Assembly: GCA_937928555.1 (NCBI GenBank) | Contig: CALFWR010000035.1 | Location: forward strand, 1-64,000 | Reading direction: 5' to 3' | Origin: an uncultured Pirellulaceae bacterium | Lineage (GTDB): Bacteria > Planctomycetota > Planctomycetia > Pirellulales > Pirellulaceae | Length of the DNA: 64,000 nt | In this document: positions 28,332 to 37,922 of the stretch, one piece after another | Layout of the letters: the number at the start of each line of letters is the position of its first letter | Numbering within the stretch: position 1 is the first letter of the stretch | Translations under genes and position numbers: made by a program | Notes under the pieces: model-generated | What the model was told of the DNA's origin: nothing | Seen by the model: only the letters and a program-made list of their open reading frames with translations | Databases searched by the model: none

Positions 28332-31300
28332 ATGTCGAAGCGTTTTTTCGGCATGTTGGTTGCTTGTTGCTTCGCTTTTGCGTCGACAGCTGCCAACGCT
28401 GACACACCCTGTGGTTGTGGCCAAGTTGCTGCACCCTGTGGTGATTGCTACGGAAGCTCCGTAGTTAGCCCATTTTCCATGGGCGGAGTTGTATACGACG
28501 GAGCGTCTTCGGGCGTTTCGTACGGCGGCGGAGTTGTCGTTGATGGTGGAGCTGGCATGGCCGGCGGCGCTGTTAGCGGTGGAGCTATCGTCGGCGGTGG
28601 AGAAGTCATCGGCGCAGCTGGTGGAGCAATTGTTGACGGCGGTGCAATCGCTGGCGGCGTTGTCTCTGGCGGCGGATGCTGTGGTCAGTCAGTTCGCTAC
28701 GAAACGCGAACTATCTACCAGAGCCAAATGACAACTCAAATGCGAACTGTTACACGCACTCGTATGCGTACAGAAACTCGCACTCAAAACTATACTGTGA
28801 ACGTACAAGTTCCAGTTCAGCAGACTCAGAACTACACCGTGATGGTGCCTGAGACTCGCTCACGAACTGAGAGCTACACTGTTAACGTTCCTTACACTGA
28901 GAACGTCACTCAGAACTACACAGTGACAGTTCCTGTTCAGCAGACTCGCGAAGAGTCGTTCTCTGTAAGCGTTCCTTACAGCGAGCCAATGACGCAGAAC
29001 TACACTGTTAACGTCCCTTACACTGAGAACGTGACTCAGAACTACACAGTTCAGGTTCCCTACACTGAGAACAGCACTCAGCAATACGAGGTAACCGTTC
29101 CCGTCACAACCATGAAGACTGAGTCTTACGCTGTTCAGGTGCCTTACACCGAGCAGGTTCCTCAGAACTATCAGGTCAGTGTTCCTTACACTGAGATGAC
29201 GACTCAGAACTACTCTGTGAACGTTCCTTACACTGAGAACATGACTCAGCAGTATCAGGTCAGTGTTCCTTACACTGAAATGACAACTCAGAACTATACT
29301 GTTCAGGTTCCTTACACTGACAGCATGACTCAGCAGTACCAAGTCAGCGTTCCTTACCAGGAAATGACGACTCAAAACTACTCTGTCAACGTTCCTTATA
29401 CTGAGAACATGACTCAGCAGTACCAGGTTTCTGTTCCTTACACTGAGAACATCACTCAGTCGTTCCAGGTTCAGGTTCCTTACACTGAGCAAGTTGCACA
29501 GCCTTACACAGTTCAGGTTCCTGTTACCACACAGGTTCCACAGACTTACACGGTAATGGTTCCAACGACTCAGCAGCGAACTGCAACCCGCATGGTTTGC
29601 CAGCCTTACACAGTTACCCGTTACCGCTCACAGTGCGTTGACGCTGGATCATTCCAGACTGTAACTCGTGTTGTTCCTGTCTACAGCAGTGCTCCAGCAG
29701 TTTCTGGTGGCGCTGTCGGTGGCGGAGCCGGATTCGGTGGCGGAGCCGGATTCGGTGGCGGCGGCATTCTCGGCGGCGGCATCCTTGGCGGCGGCGGCGG
29801 TTGTGGCCTTCTTGGCGGCGGCGGTTGTGCTTCACGTTCAAGCTGTGGTTGCTCAAGCTGTGGTTGCACTAGCAGCTGCGGTGGATGTGGCTCTGCTTGT
29901 GGCGGTGGCTGCGGCGGCGGCGGAATCCTCGGCGGCGGCGGAATCCTCGGTGGCGGTGGCCTTCTTGGCGGCGGCATCGGTGGTAGAGTTGCCAGCGGCG
30001 GCGTTGCTGGTGGTGGAGTTGGCGGCGGCTGTGGCTGCGGTCCTTCTTACCAGACTGTCACTTCACGCGTTTACGTTCCACGTCGTGTCATGCAGCAGGT
30101 TCCTTACCAGGTGACTTTGAACCGTCAGGTTCCTCAGTCTTACACGTACAACGTGACTGTTAACGTTCCTCAGACTCAGACTCGTATGGTTGCTTCGACT
30201 TCGTACCGCACTGAAACACGTAACCGCATGGTCACTGTTCAGAAGGTTCGTTGCGAAACACGTACCCGTCAGGTTCCTGTGACTCGTACTCGTCTCGAAA
30301 CCAAGACTCGCACAGTTCCAGTTCAGCGCATGCGTACTGAAACTCGTACTCGTCAGGTTCCTGTGACTCGTACTCGTCTTGAAACCCGTACTCGTACTGT
30401 TCCAGTTCAGAAAGTCCGAACTGAGACTCGCACTCGTCAGGTTCCTGTCACCAAGACAAAGATCGAATCTCGTACTCGTACTGTCGCTGTTCAAAAGTCG
30501 CGTACTGAAACTCGTACTCGTCAAGTTCCTGTAACTCGTACCCGTCTTGAGACTCGCACTCGCAACGTCTCTGTTACAAAGATGCGTACAGAGCAGCGAA
30601 CTCGTCAGGTCCCTGTTCAGAGCACCAAGATCGAGACTCGTACTCGCACTGTTCCAGTAACAAAGATGCGTACAGAGACTCGTCAGCGAACTGTTGCTGT
30701 TCAGAAGTCACGCCAGGAAACACGTACTCGTACTTTCAATGTCACCAAGACCCGTCTTGAGACACGTACTCGTACCGTTCCTTTCACGACTTACAAGACC
30801 GAGACCAAGCAGCGAACTGTTGCTGTTCAAAAGTCGCGTACAGAAACTCGCACTCGCGAAGTTCCTTACACGGTTCAAGTTCCTCAGACTCGTTCTCGAA
30901 CTGTAACTGTGATGACTTGTCAGCCTCAGACTCGTACCCGAACTTTCACAGTTCAGGTTCCTGAGACTTACACTGAGCAAGTTCCTTACCAGGTTTGCAC
31001 ACGCGTTCCAAAGACGATCACTGTTCCTGTAGTCGTCAACGACGGTTGCGGCTGTGCTCCAATGGGTGGCGGAGTTATCAACGGCGGTGCTTCTTTCGGT
31101 GGCCCTGTCATTGATGGCGGAGTCCCAGCGGGCAACGCAGTAATCGATGGTGGTGCAATCATCAACGGCGGTGCTGCGGGTGCAGTTATTGACGGCGGTG
31201 CTGGCGCTTCAGTCATCAGCAGCGGTGCTGCTGCTGGTTTCGCAACAGCTGCTCCAGTCGTAGTCGGCGGTTCTGCTGGTAGCTACGTTGGTGTTGGCGG

Positions 31301-31415
31301 CGGAGTTGCAGCCGGTTCTGGCTGTGGCCTTGGCTCACGCCTCGGTGGCGGCGGATGCCGTCTGTTCCGCGGATGCCGTCTTGGTAGCCGTCGTTCACGT
31401 TGCGGTTGCAACTAG
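28332..31415 (+). CDS. YTV-repeat protein, Cys/Gly-rich, probable cell-surface structural protein
   Basis: Repeated VPYTENMTQQYQVSVPYTEMTTQNYTV and RTETRTRQVPVTRTRLETRTRTVPVQ blocks between Gly/Cys-rich segments; signal peptide. Confidence 0.85.
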   Translation: MSKRFFGMLVACCFAFASTAANADTPCGCGQVAAPCGDCYGSSVVSPFSMGGVVYDGASSGVSYGGGVVVDGGAGMAGGAVSGGAIVGGGEVIGAAGGAIVDGGAIAGGVVSGGGCCGQSVRYETRTIYQSQMTTQMRTVTRTRMRTETRTQNYTVNVQVPVQQTQNYTVMVPETRSRTESYTVNVPYTENVTQNYTVTVPVQQTREESFSVSVPYSEPMTQNYTVNVPYTENVTQNYTVQVPYTENSTQQYEVTVPVTTMKTESYAVQVPYTEQVPQNYQVSVPYTEMTTQNYSVNVPYTENMTQQYQVSVPYTEMTTQNYTVQVPYTDSMTQQYQVSVPYQEMTTQNYSVNVPYTENMTQQYQVSVPYTENITQSFQVQVPYTEQVAQPYTVQVPVTTQVPQTYTVMVPTTQQRTATRMVCQPYTVTRYRSQCVDAGSFQTVTRVVPVYSSAPAVSGGAVGGGAGFGGGAGFGGGGILGGGILGGGGGCGLLGGGGCASRSSCGCSSCGCTSSCGGCGSACGGGCGGGGILGGGGILGGGGLLGGGIGGRVASGGVAGGGVGGGCGCGPSYQTVTSRVYVPRRVMQQVPYQVTLNRQVPQSYTYNVTVNVPQTQTRMVASTSYRTETRNRMVTVQKVRCETRTRQVPVTRTRLETKTRTVPVQRMRTETRTRQVPVTRTRLETRTRTVPVQKVRTETRTRQVPVTKTKIESRTRTVAVQKSRTETRTRQVPVTRTRLETRTRNVSVTKMRTEQRTRQVPVQSTKIETRTRTVPVTKMRTETRQRTVAVQKSRQETRTRTFNVTKTRLETRTRTVPFTTYKTETKQRTVAVQKSRTETRTREVPYTVQVPQTRSRTVTVMTCQPQTRTRTFTVQVPETYTEQVPYQVCTRVPKTITVPVVVNDGCGCAPMGGGVINGGASFGGPVIDGGVPAGNAVIDGGAIINGGAAGAVIDGGAGASVISSGAAAGFATAAPVVVGGSAGSYVGVGGGVAAGSGCGLGSRLGGGGCRLFRGCRLGSRRSRCGCN

Positions 31416-31446
31416 TGAATTGACGACTGCTTGACAGTTGAAAACA

Positions 31447-31481
31447 AGAAGGCGTGTCCTCCGGGGCACGCCTTTTTTTGT
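31447..31481 (+). terminator. Rho-independent terminator
   Basis: AAGGCGTGtcctccggggCACGCCTTTTTTT. Confidence 0.85.
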
Positions 31482-31538
31482 TAGTACATTTGCAGATGTG
31501 TGCCAAGCTCCTTGGCCAGGATTGCCTGTGTGGACTTA

Positions 31539-32480
31539 CTACTTTGCACCCCATCCGCAAAGCAACTCGATGACGTTGTCGTAGGGCTGGCCGTTCCACA
31601 TTTTCTTGCCGGCAAAATCAAGCGATGATGCACCATTGGAATTTCGTGCATCAACGTCGGCACCGAGTTCGAGCAGGCAGCGTGCGGCGTCGAGGAATCC
31701 CTCACCGCAAGCGACCATCAATGGGGTGCATTCATGGCCGGAAACTGGTCCGGCATTTTCCTCGGAGTAGGGGAAGCAGTCGCACAACATGCTTTGGCTG
31801 TTGACGTCGATTCCCTGTTGCACGTACCAGCGAAGCAGCTCGGTTCGATTTGACATCGCAGCCAGGTGAATGGGCCGATAGCCGTCCAGCGGACTTACTG
31901 CGTCGAGATCCGCTCCGTGTCCGGCAAGACAATCAACAACGGCCATGCGTGACCGGTCGAAACTCCATAGGGACGCTTGGTGGATTGGTTTCCACGGCGT
32001 GTAATGTTGATCGACGACGTCATCCTCCCAGCCGAAATAGGCCACCTTTTTGAGGCTTCGATTGGGATCGTCGCGGTGTCGCATAAGGCAGTCGATCGAA
32101 TCGACCCGCCCGGCAGTAATTGCGAATTGGAGAGGGAAGTACGTATCAACCCGGCGTTCAATAGCGGCGGGATCGTGGTTCAGGATCGAGTCGATCTGAT
32201 CGGTCATCCCCAGCCCGCAAGCAGAATGGATATCGACTGTCGCTCCGTAAGCAATCAGTTGCGACGCGGTTGCCCCTTCTTTCCTTTCCCGAATTGCCGC
32301 CAACTGGAGCAGCGTCGCACCCTTTCCGATCGAATGGTTGGTGGGGCTGTCCAAGCTGATTTTCATCGCCAACAGCTCATTCACGTCCGTCGATGATTCG
32401 AGAATCTTTGACAGGCCGGCTTCGTCACCACTGACGATCACGTTGACCAGTTCTCGCTGCAAATTTTCGTCAACAGCCAT
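31539..32480 (-). CDS. Ankyrin-repeat protein
   Basis: GYRPIHLAAMSNRTELLRWYVQQGIDVN; ECTPLMVACGEGFLDAARCLLELGADVDARN. Confidence 0.93.
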   Translation of the reverse strand: MAVDENLQRELVNVIVSGDEAGLSKILESSTDVNELLAMKISLDSPTNHSIGKGATLLQLAAIRERKEGATASQLIAYGATVDIHSACGLGMTDQIDSILNHDPAAIERRVDTYFPLQFAITAGRVDSIDCLMRHRDDPNRSLKKVAYFGWEDDVVDQHYTPWKPIHQASLWSFDRSRMAVVDCLAGHGADLDAVSPLDGYRPIHLAAMSNRTELLRWYVQQGIDVNSQSMLCDCFPYSEENAGPVSGHECTPLMVACGEGFLDAARCLLELGADVDARNSNGASSLDFAGKKMWNGQPYDNVIELLCGWGAK

Positions 32481-32546
32481 GAACCAATCCGTCCAGTAAG
32501 CAAGCTTCGTCGGAACAATGAAGGCTCCGGCCGCGAATTACAAAAT

Positions 32547-33386
32547 TCAAATCCAAACCTTGAGTCGACCGTCCAGCATTCCGGGCAGTTCTTTTTGTAC
32601 GTACTTGATGGCTTGGGATCTGGAATAGCGCGTGCTCAAATGGCCCGCGATGATGAGTTCGTTTTTGAATTCCGATTTGCGCTGCACGAAGTCGTCCAGG
32701 TGCATGTGGCCGTTCTTGTGAATCAGGTGGCGACGGTGATCAGGCGCAACGAAGGTCATTTCAGTGATCAGGATTTTGGCGTTGTAAAATTCCGGGTTGT
32801 CATCAAGGCCACGGGGTGATGTGTCACCCGTGTAGGCCACCATGGGGACGCGGACTTCTTCGGTGACGTCGGTGCCGGACTCGCGAAGGTCGCGGATTTG
32901 TTCACCGCTGAGCTCAAGGTATTCCTTTTTCAGTTTCTTGCGTCGATCGTAAATCACATAGCCCAGGCTCGTTACCGTGTGCGTTGTGCGGAACGTTCGC
33001 AGGACGAGTTCCCGCGACAATTCGAATTCTTCACCGGCGGTCAGACCGATTAGCTCGCAGGGCATGCGACCGCGATCAAGAGACTCAAAAGAAGACAGCA
33101 TGTTGCGAATCGGTTTGATCATGTAGGCCGGCATAACGAGTCGCGGCGGAGCCATCTTCATCAGTCGTCGGCGGGAAACATGCAGCGGAATGCCAGCAAT
33201 ATGGTCCAGATGAGCATGAGAGATCAACCAGGTGGGCGTGCCCATAAAGTCCCACGGGTGAGCGCCCAGATCGAATCCAAGCTTGAACTCCGGGATCCGC
33301 CAGTAACTCTGGACAGCGGCGCGCGAGTAGCCTTCGACGGTCAAGTCGCCGTGGCGGTGGGAGAGGACGGGGGCGTTTTCTGTCAT
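32547..33386 (-). CDS. MBL-fold metallo-hydrolase (RNase Z-like)
   Basis: ISHAHLDHIAGIP; YTGDTSPRGLDD; ITEMTFV; IAGHLSTRYS. Confidence 0.85.
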   Translation of the reverse strand: MTENAPVLSHRHGDLTVEGYSRAAVQSYWRIPEFKLGFDLGAHPWDFMGTPTWLISHAHLDHIAGIPLHVSRRRLMKMAPPRLVMPAYMIKPIRNMLSSFESLDRGRMPCELIGLTAGEEFELSRELVLRTFRTTHTVTSLGYVIYDRRKKLKKEYLELSGEQIRDLRESGTDVTEEVRVPMVAYTGDTSPRGLDDNPEFYNAKILITEMTFVAPDHRRHLIHKNGHMHLDDFVQRKSEFKNELIIAGHLSTRYSRSQAIKYVQKELPGMLDGRLKVWI

Positions 33387-33579
33387 TTGAAAGCAGTTCG
33401 GAAACAGGTGCGAGCAGATAGCGGTTCTGGACCGCCTTAAACTCAGCGTGTTCGCTGCAAAAAGCAGCGGGACCACGTAAAAAACACAACAATATGGCAG
33501 AAATGAGGGAACACTGGTATGTTTGTCGCGTTTAAAGCGTCCAAAAATTATCTTACCGAATCCCAACAGTTGGTCGCCC

Positions 33580-36024
33580 ATGGCTGGTCTAAAAAAACAT
33601 TTTGATTATCTCGCCAGATTCGCTTTAGTTTTGGCATTGATGCTGACGAGCACCGCGTTGGTCAGCGGGCAGTTGACCAAGTTCGGCAAGGAGTTCTCAC
33701 CCTTCGGCAAAAAGTCGGGTGGTGAAGAATTCAAGATGGAAGCTTCCTTCAAGTCCAAACCCGGCACCAATGAAGGAACGTTGACGCTTAACCTCAAACT
33801 GGGTTCGCACTGGCACATCTATTCTTTGACCCAGGAAGCCGGCGGTCCGATCCGCACCAAGATCCTCCTGGATGATTCTTCCCAGTTTGAGCTTGCCGGT
33901 GATTTTGAGCCCGATAGCGATCCGGTCACCAAGCAGGAGAGCTTTTCGGTTCCCAGTGAGTATCACGAGGGATCGTTCAACTGGACGGCGCCGGTTGTTT
34001 TTGCCGACGGCGTTGACCCGGCGACCGTCGAGATCAAGGGAAAATTGAAAGGCCAGCGTTGCCTCGATGGCGGCAGTTGTGTTTTGGTAAATGAACGCTT
34101 CGTCGCCAAGTACGGCGGCGAAGAAGCTGTCTTCAATGCGTCGAGCAAGTTTCACCCGGAAAGAACACACTTGTTGCTCAGCGGCAAAGTCATCTTGCCC
34201 GAGAGCGCCAAGGGGCTCTTGAATCCAGGCGGAACGGGCATCATCGAAATCACTGCCGAGCCAACCGATGGCTATCACCTCTACGAGCGGCAAGCCACTG
34301 CTCCGGACGAGGCCGGCAACAAGCCCGTTCTGTTGGCGGTCACCAAGTCCAACGATTGGGAATTTGGGATGATCGAGAACGTGGCTCCTTCGGCCGACAA
34401 AGTCAAAGTCAAGGCCGGCGAACTGACCAAATACAAAGGGACGGTCTCTTGGCGTGTGCCATTCACCGTGCCCAAGGATGCCCAAACCAAGGATTATCTG
34501 TTTGCGGGCGTGCTTGGATTTCAAACCTGCACCGACGCAATGTGTGATCCGCCGGGAGGCACAAAGTGGGAACTGTCGATTCCCGTCGGCAAAGCGATGG
34601 CGTCCGGCGGAGCTGCCGTGGCCTGGAAAGAGAGCTTGAGCTATTCGGATGTCGCGAAAAGCAACGAAGCCGCTCTGGCGAGTGCTAACGTAAAGGCGAA
34701 ACCCAATGCGGGTGAATATGCAGACAAGGGCGCTGCGTTTGTGTTGCCGATCGCTTTTCTTGCCGGATTCATTTTGAACTTCATGCCCTGCGTGTTGCCA
34801 GTAATCGGGCTGAAGCTCATGTCGTTTGTGCATCAGGCCGGTGAAGAGCCAGGAAAGGTCTTCAAGCTGAACCTTGTTTTTGCTCTGGGAATTCTGGCTG
34901 TATTCATGGTGCTGGCGGCCCTGGCAGTGTTCGCAAGTTTTGGCTGGGGCGAGGCTTTCGAAAGCACGCTTTTCAAAATTATCATGATCGGTGTCGTGTT
35001 CGCATTTGGGATCAGCTTTTTCGGCATCTGGGAAATTCCGATCCCAGGCCTTGCGAACTCCAGCACTGCCAATGAACTCGCTCAGAAGGACGGCTACTCG
35101 GGTCAGTTCTTCAAAGGAGTCCTGACGACAATTTTGGCCACGCCTTGCGCAGGACCAATGTTGATCCCGGCTGTCATTTGGGCGGTGGCTCAGCCAGCGT
35201 GGATGACGTTCACGGTTTTCTTGGCTTTGGGACTTGGGATGGCGGTGCCCTATCTAATCATTGGCGCATTTCCAAAACTGATCAGCTACTTGCCCAAACC
35301 AGGCCCTTGGATGGAAACGTTTAAGCATGTTATGGGATTTGTCATGCTGGCGACGGTTATCTTTCTGCTTAACGCGGTTAGCTCAAAATTGACGACGGCT
35401 GTTTTGGTGTTCCTGCTGTTCATCGCGTTTGCATGCTGGATGCTTGGTCGTGAACAGCTTGAAGGCGGATTGGCCAAGGTGTTCAAGCGTTGGGCAGTGG
35501 CGACGGCTACCATCGCGTTCGGCGTTTGGTTTTCGTTTTTCGCACTGCTATCTTCCCACGAGCTGAACTATGAGGAGTATTCCCGGGTCGCGTTGGATTC
35601 TCACCTTGCCGAAGGCAGAACGGTGCTTGTGGACTTTACTGCAGATTGGTGAACGACTTGCAAAATCACAGAGCGGTTCGCTCTGAATACAAAAGCAACC
35701 AAGTCCGCCCTCGCATCCAACGACATCATTGTCCTTAAAGCCGACAAGTCAGATGAAGCTCCCCATGTTGACGAGTTGTTGAATGATCTTGGAAACACGG
35801 AGCATTTCATTCCCTACTATGCAGTCTTTCGTCCCGGCAAGGAGCCGTTGCACTTCAATGGAGTGTTCCGTAGCCCCGGGCAGTTCCTTAGTAGGGCAGG
35901 ACTATCTGGTGATGGCGGTGAGTCATCAGTTACGGCAGTCGGAGGATCTTCATCGGAAGGCAAGGGGCAGGTCGCAGAAAGCTTTGAACCCATTCTGGTA
36001 CTGCCACAAACTGTAGAGAGATAA
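33580..36024 (+). CDS. DsbD-like thiol:disulfide reductase, putative selenoprotein (in-frame TGA at 35650-35652 read as Sec)
   Basis: NFMPCVLPVIGLKLM and ATPCAGPMLIPA membrane motifs; C-terminal DFTADW-U-TTCKITERFALNTKATKSALASNDIIVLKADKSDE... in one open frame to TAA at 36022-36024. Confidence 0.85.
35669..35685 (+). promoter_or_regulatory. Putative bacterial SECIS hairpin
   Basis: CAGAGCG-GTT-CGCTCTG: perfect 7-bp stem, G/U loop, apical G 24 nt after the UGA. Confidence 0.65.
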
Positions 36025-36049
36025 CTTCACCGCTGGTTGCGGGTTCGAT

Positions 36050-36090
36050 CATGGGCAAGTCCTCGAGTTAGTCGCGGGCTTGCCTTTTTC
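36050..36090 (+). terminator. Rho-independent terminator
   Basis: GGCAAG...CTTGCC followed by TTTTT. Confidence 0.65.
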
Positions 36091-36170
36091 GGTTCAATAA
36101 TCTTCGACGCTCCCGGTGAAATTCGTAAACGGACGGCGTGTGCGTTGCCGGTGAGAGGCTATCATTGGGT

Positions 36171-36578
36171 ATGGATTCCACGATTGAACAAGTCCTGATT
36201 GATGCTGCGGCGAATGCGAGACTTAAAGCCTACGCTCCGTACTCGAAGTTTCGTGTTGGGGCGGCGTTGCTGCTGCCCGATGGGCAGATCGTCGCCGGTT
36301 GCAACGTGGAGAACGCCTCTTATGGGTTGGCGATCTGTGCCGAGCGAAGTGCCATTTGCACCGCGGTGACGATGGGACATCGTGAATTCGAAGCGATCGC
36401 TGTCGCTGCCAGTCCACTGGCGTCACCCTGCGGTGCGTGCCGGCAGTTCATTGTCGAATTCGGCAAGGATATCGAAGTGGTTTGCTTTGATTCGGAAGAT
36501 CGCGGCCAGATTCGGCGGTGGACAAGCGGAGAACTGCTCCCGGAAAGTTTTGAGTTCGGGCAACCGGGTGCGAAGTAG
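36171..36578 (+). CDS. cdd: Cytidine deaminase
   Basis: YAPYSKFRVGAALL; GCNVENASYGLAICAER; SPCGACRQFIVEF. Confidence 0.96.
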   Translation: MDSTIEQVLIDAAANARLKAYAPYSKFRVGAALLLPDGQIVAGCNVENASYGLAICAERSAICTAVTMGHREFEAIAVAASPLASPCGACRQFIVEFGKDIEVVCFDSEDRGQIRRWTSGELLPESFEFGQPGAK

Positions 36579-36601
36579 GTGGACGCGCCTACGTGCTTGC
36601 C

Positions 36602-36900
36602 ATGACCAAAAGCGAGCAGGATGCCGACGAGTTGTCTCAGGATGCAATCGTTCGCATTCTCAATGGAGATTTTGGCGGGGGGGGACCGCGACAAAGAACG
36701 TTTTCGTGGCTTCCTTAAAGTTGCTGCTGGCAGTCAGTGGGCCACGTCCAAACGGCGGAAAATGGACGACCTTGATCCGTGCGAATTCGATACACCAGAT
36801 GAAAATACCGAAGTGGTTGATCGTGGATCTCTGATTGGCGTAACAACTCACTGGATCTTAACTGGTCGGCACTATCGAAGCACGAAGAAGATCATTCGGG
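36602..36900 (+). pseudogene. Frameshifted ECF sigma-factor-like remnant
   Basis: MTKSEQDADELSQDAIVRILNGDFGGG then a G8 run, then other frame DRDKERFRGFLKVAAGSQWATSKRRK. Confidence 0.35.
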
Positions 36901-36923
36901 CAGCATCCATTCACAGTTCTCAA

Positions 36924-37110
36924 CCCGGATTATTCACGAGGCGTGGGCGTCAGAATCAGTTCCGACAGTGAACCGCGACTCTGATGCGATGAAACGATCG
37001 CTGTGGCTTTCACCTGCCGAATGATTTACATCTCTTGTTGAAATTCAGCTTTTCCCCTGCTCCTGTTGGCCAGACGTAGAATCAACGCCCGTCGTCGTGA
37101 ATAATCCGGG
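36924..37110 (+). mobile_element. MITE-like element copy G
   Basis: CCCGGATTATTCACGAGGCGTGGGCGT...AACGCCCGTCGTCGTGAATAATCCGGG. Confidence 0.85.
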
Positions 37111-37492
37111 CTCAAACTCCGGGCTGAATCTCCTGCCGCGACCTCGACCGAGTTGGCCGAAAATCTTTCCCAGCGCATTGGCCGCGAATACCGAGCTGAT
37201 ACAACACGCCAACAACTGCGGCGGGCTCGGTTGCGATTCGCCGAATTTCTGGCCGAAGAAATCGCCAATGGAAGGGAACAGCCGGAACCCGGACGAATCC
37301 AGGAAGACCTAATTTGCCTCAGGTTGCACGAGCGTATCCGCGATGTACTGCCGAAAAAAAGGGAAGTCGTCGGTTAGCAGCGGTTTTGGTTCAAGCTGAT
37401 AAATCGGGACTTCAAAAAGGCCAGGCGATCGACACTTCGCACAGAAGCCTTGCTGTCAGCGGCTCACCTCGGCATCCTCTGTTGTGTGCATA

Positions 37493-37920
37493 CTACGGAG
37501 CCTCGTCGGAGCTTTCCATTTTGTCAATGCTCGATTCCGCGAAGTCCTTTGCCTGTCGCACAGAATTCAAAAATGACTTCTCGGTTTGCGAATGCTCGCC
37601 CAATTTCCCGGCGCGGTTAAAGGCTTCAATAGTCGCTGAAAAGCTTTTCGACATTGCCACGTAGAGCTTCCGACCACGGATTTCTTCCATGCCCTCTTGA
37701 TCCGAATCCGTGACCAGTTGAAACAGACTACTCTTCGCCAGTTAGAAATCGACTTCGCCAATCACGATAATGTCCTTGCGTTCGGGTTTCTCACGCTCGA
37801 TTAGTTTCCGCAGGACGTCAAGCTGCTCCTGGTTGGACCGCTTGAGAGACTCGTGTTGGCTCGACCAAACAAAAAGACACGCCAGTGGCGTGCCCATGTT
37901 TATCGATAGTCGCTGAAGCG
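37493..37920 (-). pseudogene. Decayed ORF remnant (two same-frame pieces separated by one TAA)
   Basis: ...IEREKPERKDIIVIGEVDF*LAKSSLFQLVTDSDQEGMEEIRGRKLYVAMSKSFSATIEAFNRAGKL... in one frame. Confidence 0.4.
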
Positions 37921-37922
37921 GA

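Noticed and set aside
28860-29492. 210-aa minus-strand ORF (SVRNLN/VVLS repeats) and other antisense ORFs in the YTV gene
   Set aside because: Antisense translation of the YTV repeat; sense frame has signal peptide, promoter and terminator.
35650-35652. Simple nonsense pseudogene of dsbD
   Set aside because: Considered, but the stop is exactly at the redox Cys, downstream frame is intact and homologous, and a SECIS-like hairpin follows; not fully excluded without selA/B data.
36621-36971. ORF ending ...SQPGLFTRRGRQNQFRQ
   Set aside because: C-terminus is translated MITE-like element; the rest is reported only as a possible sigma remnant.
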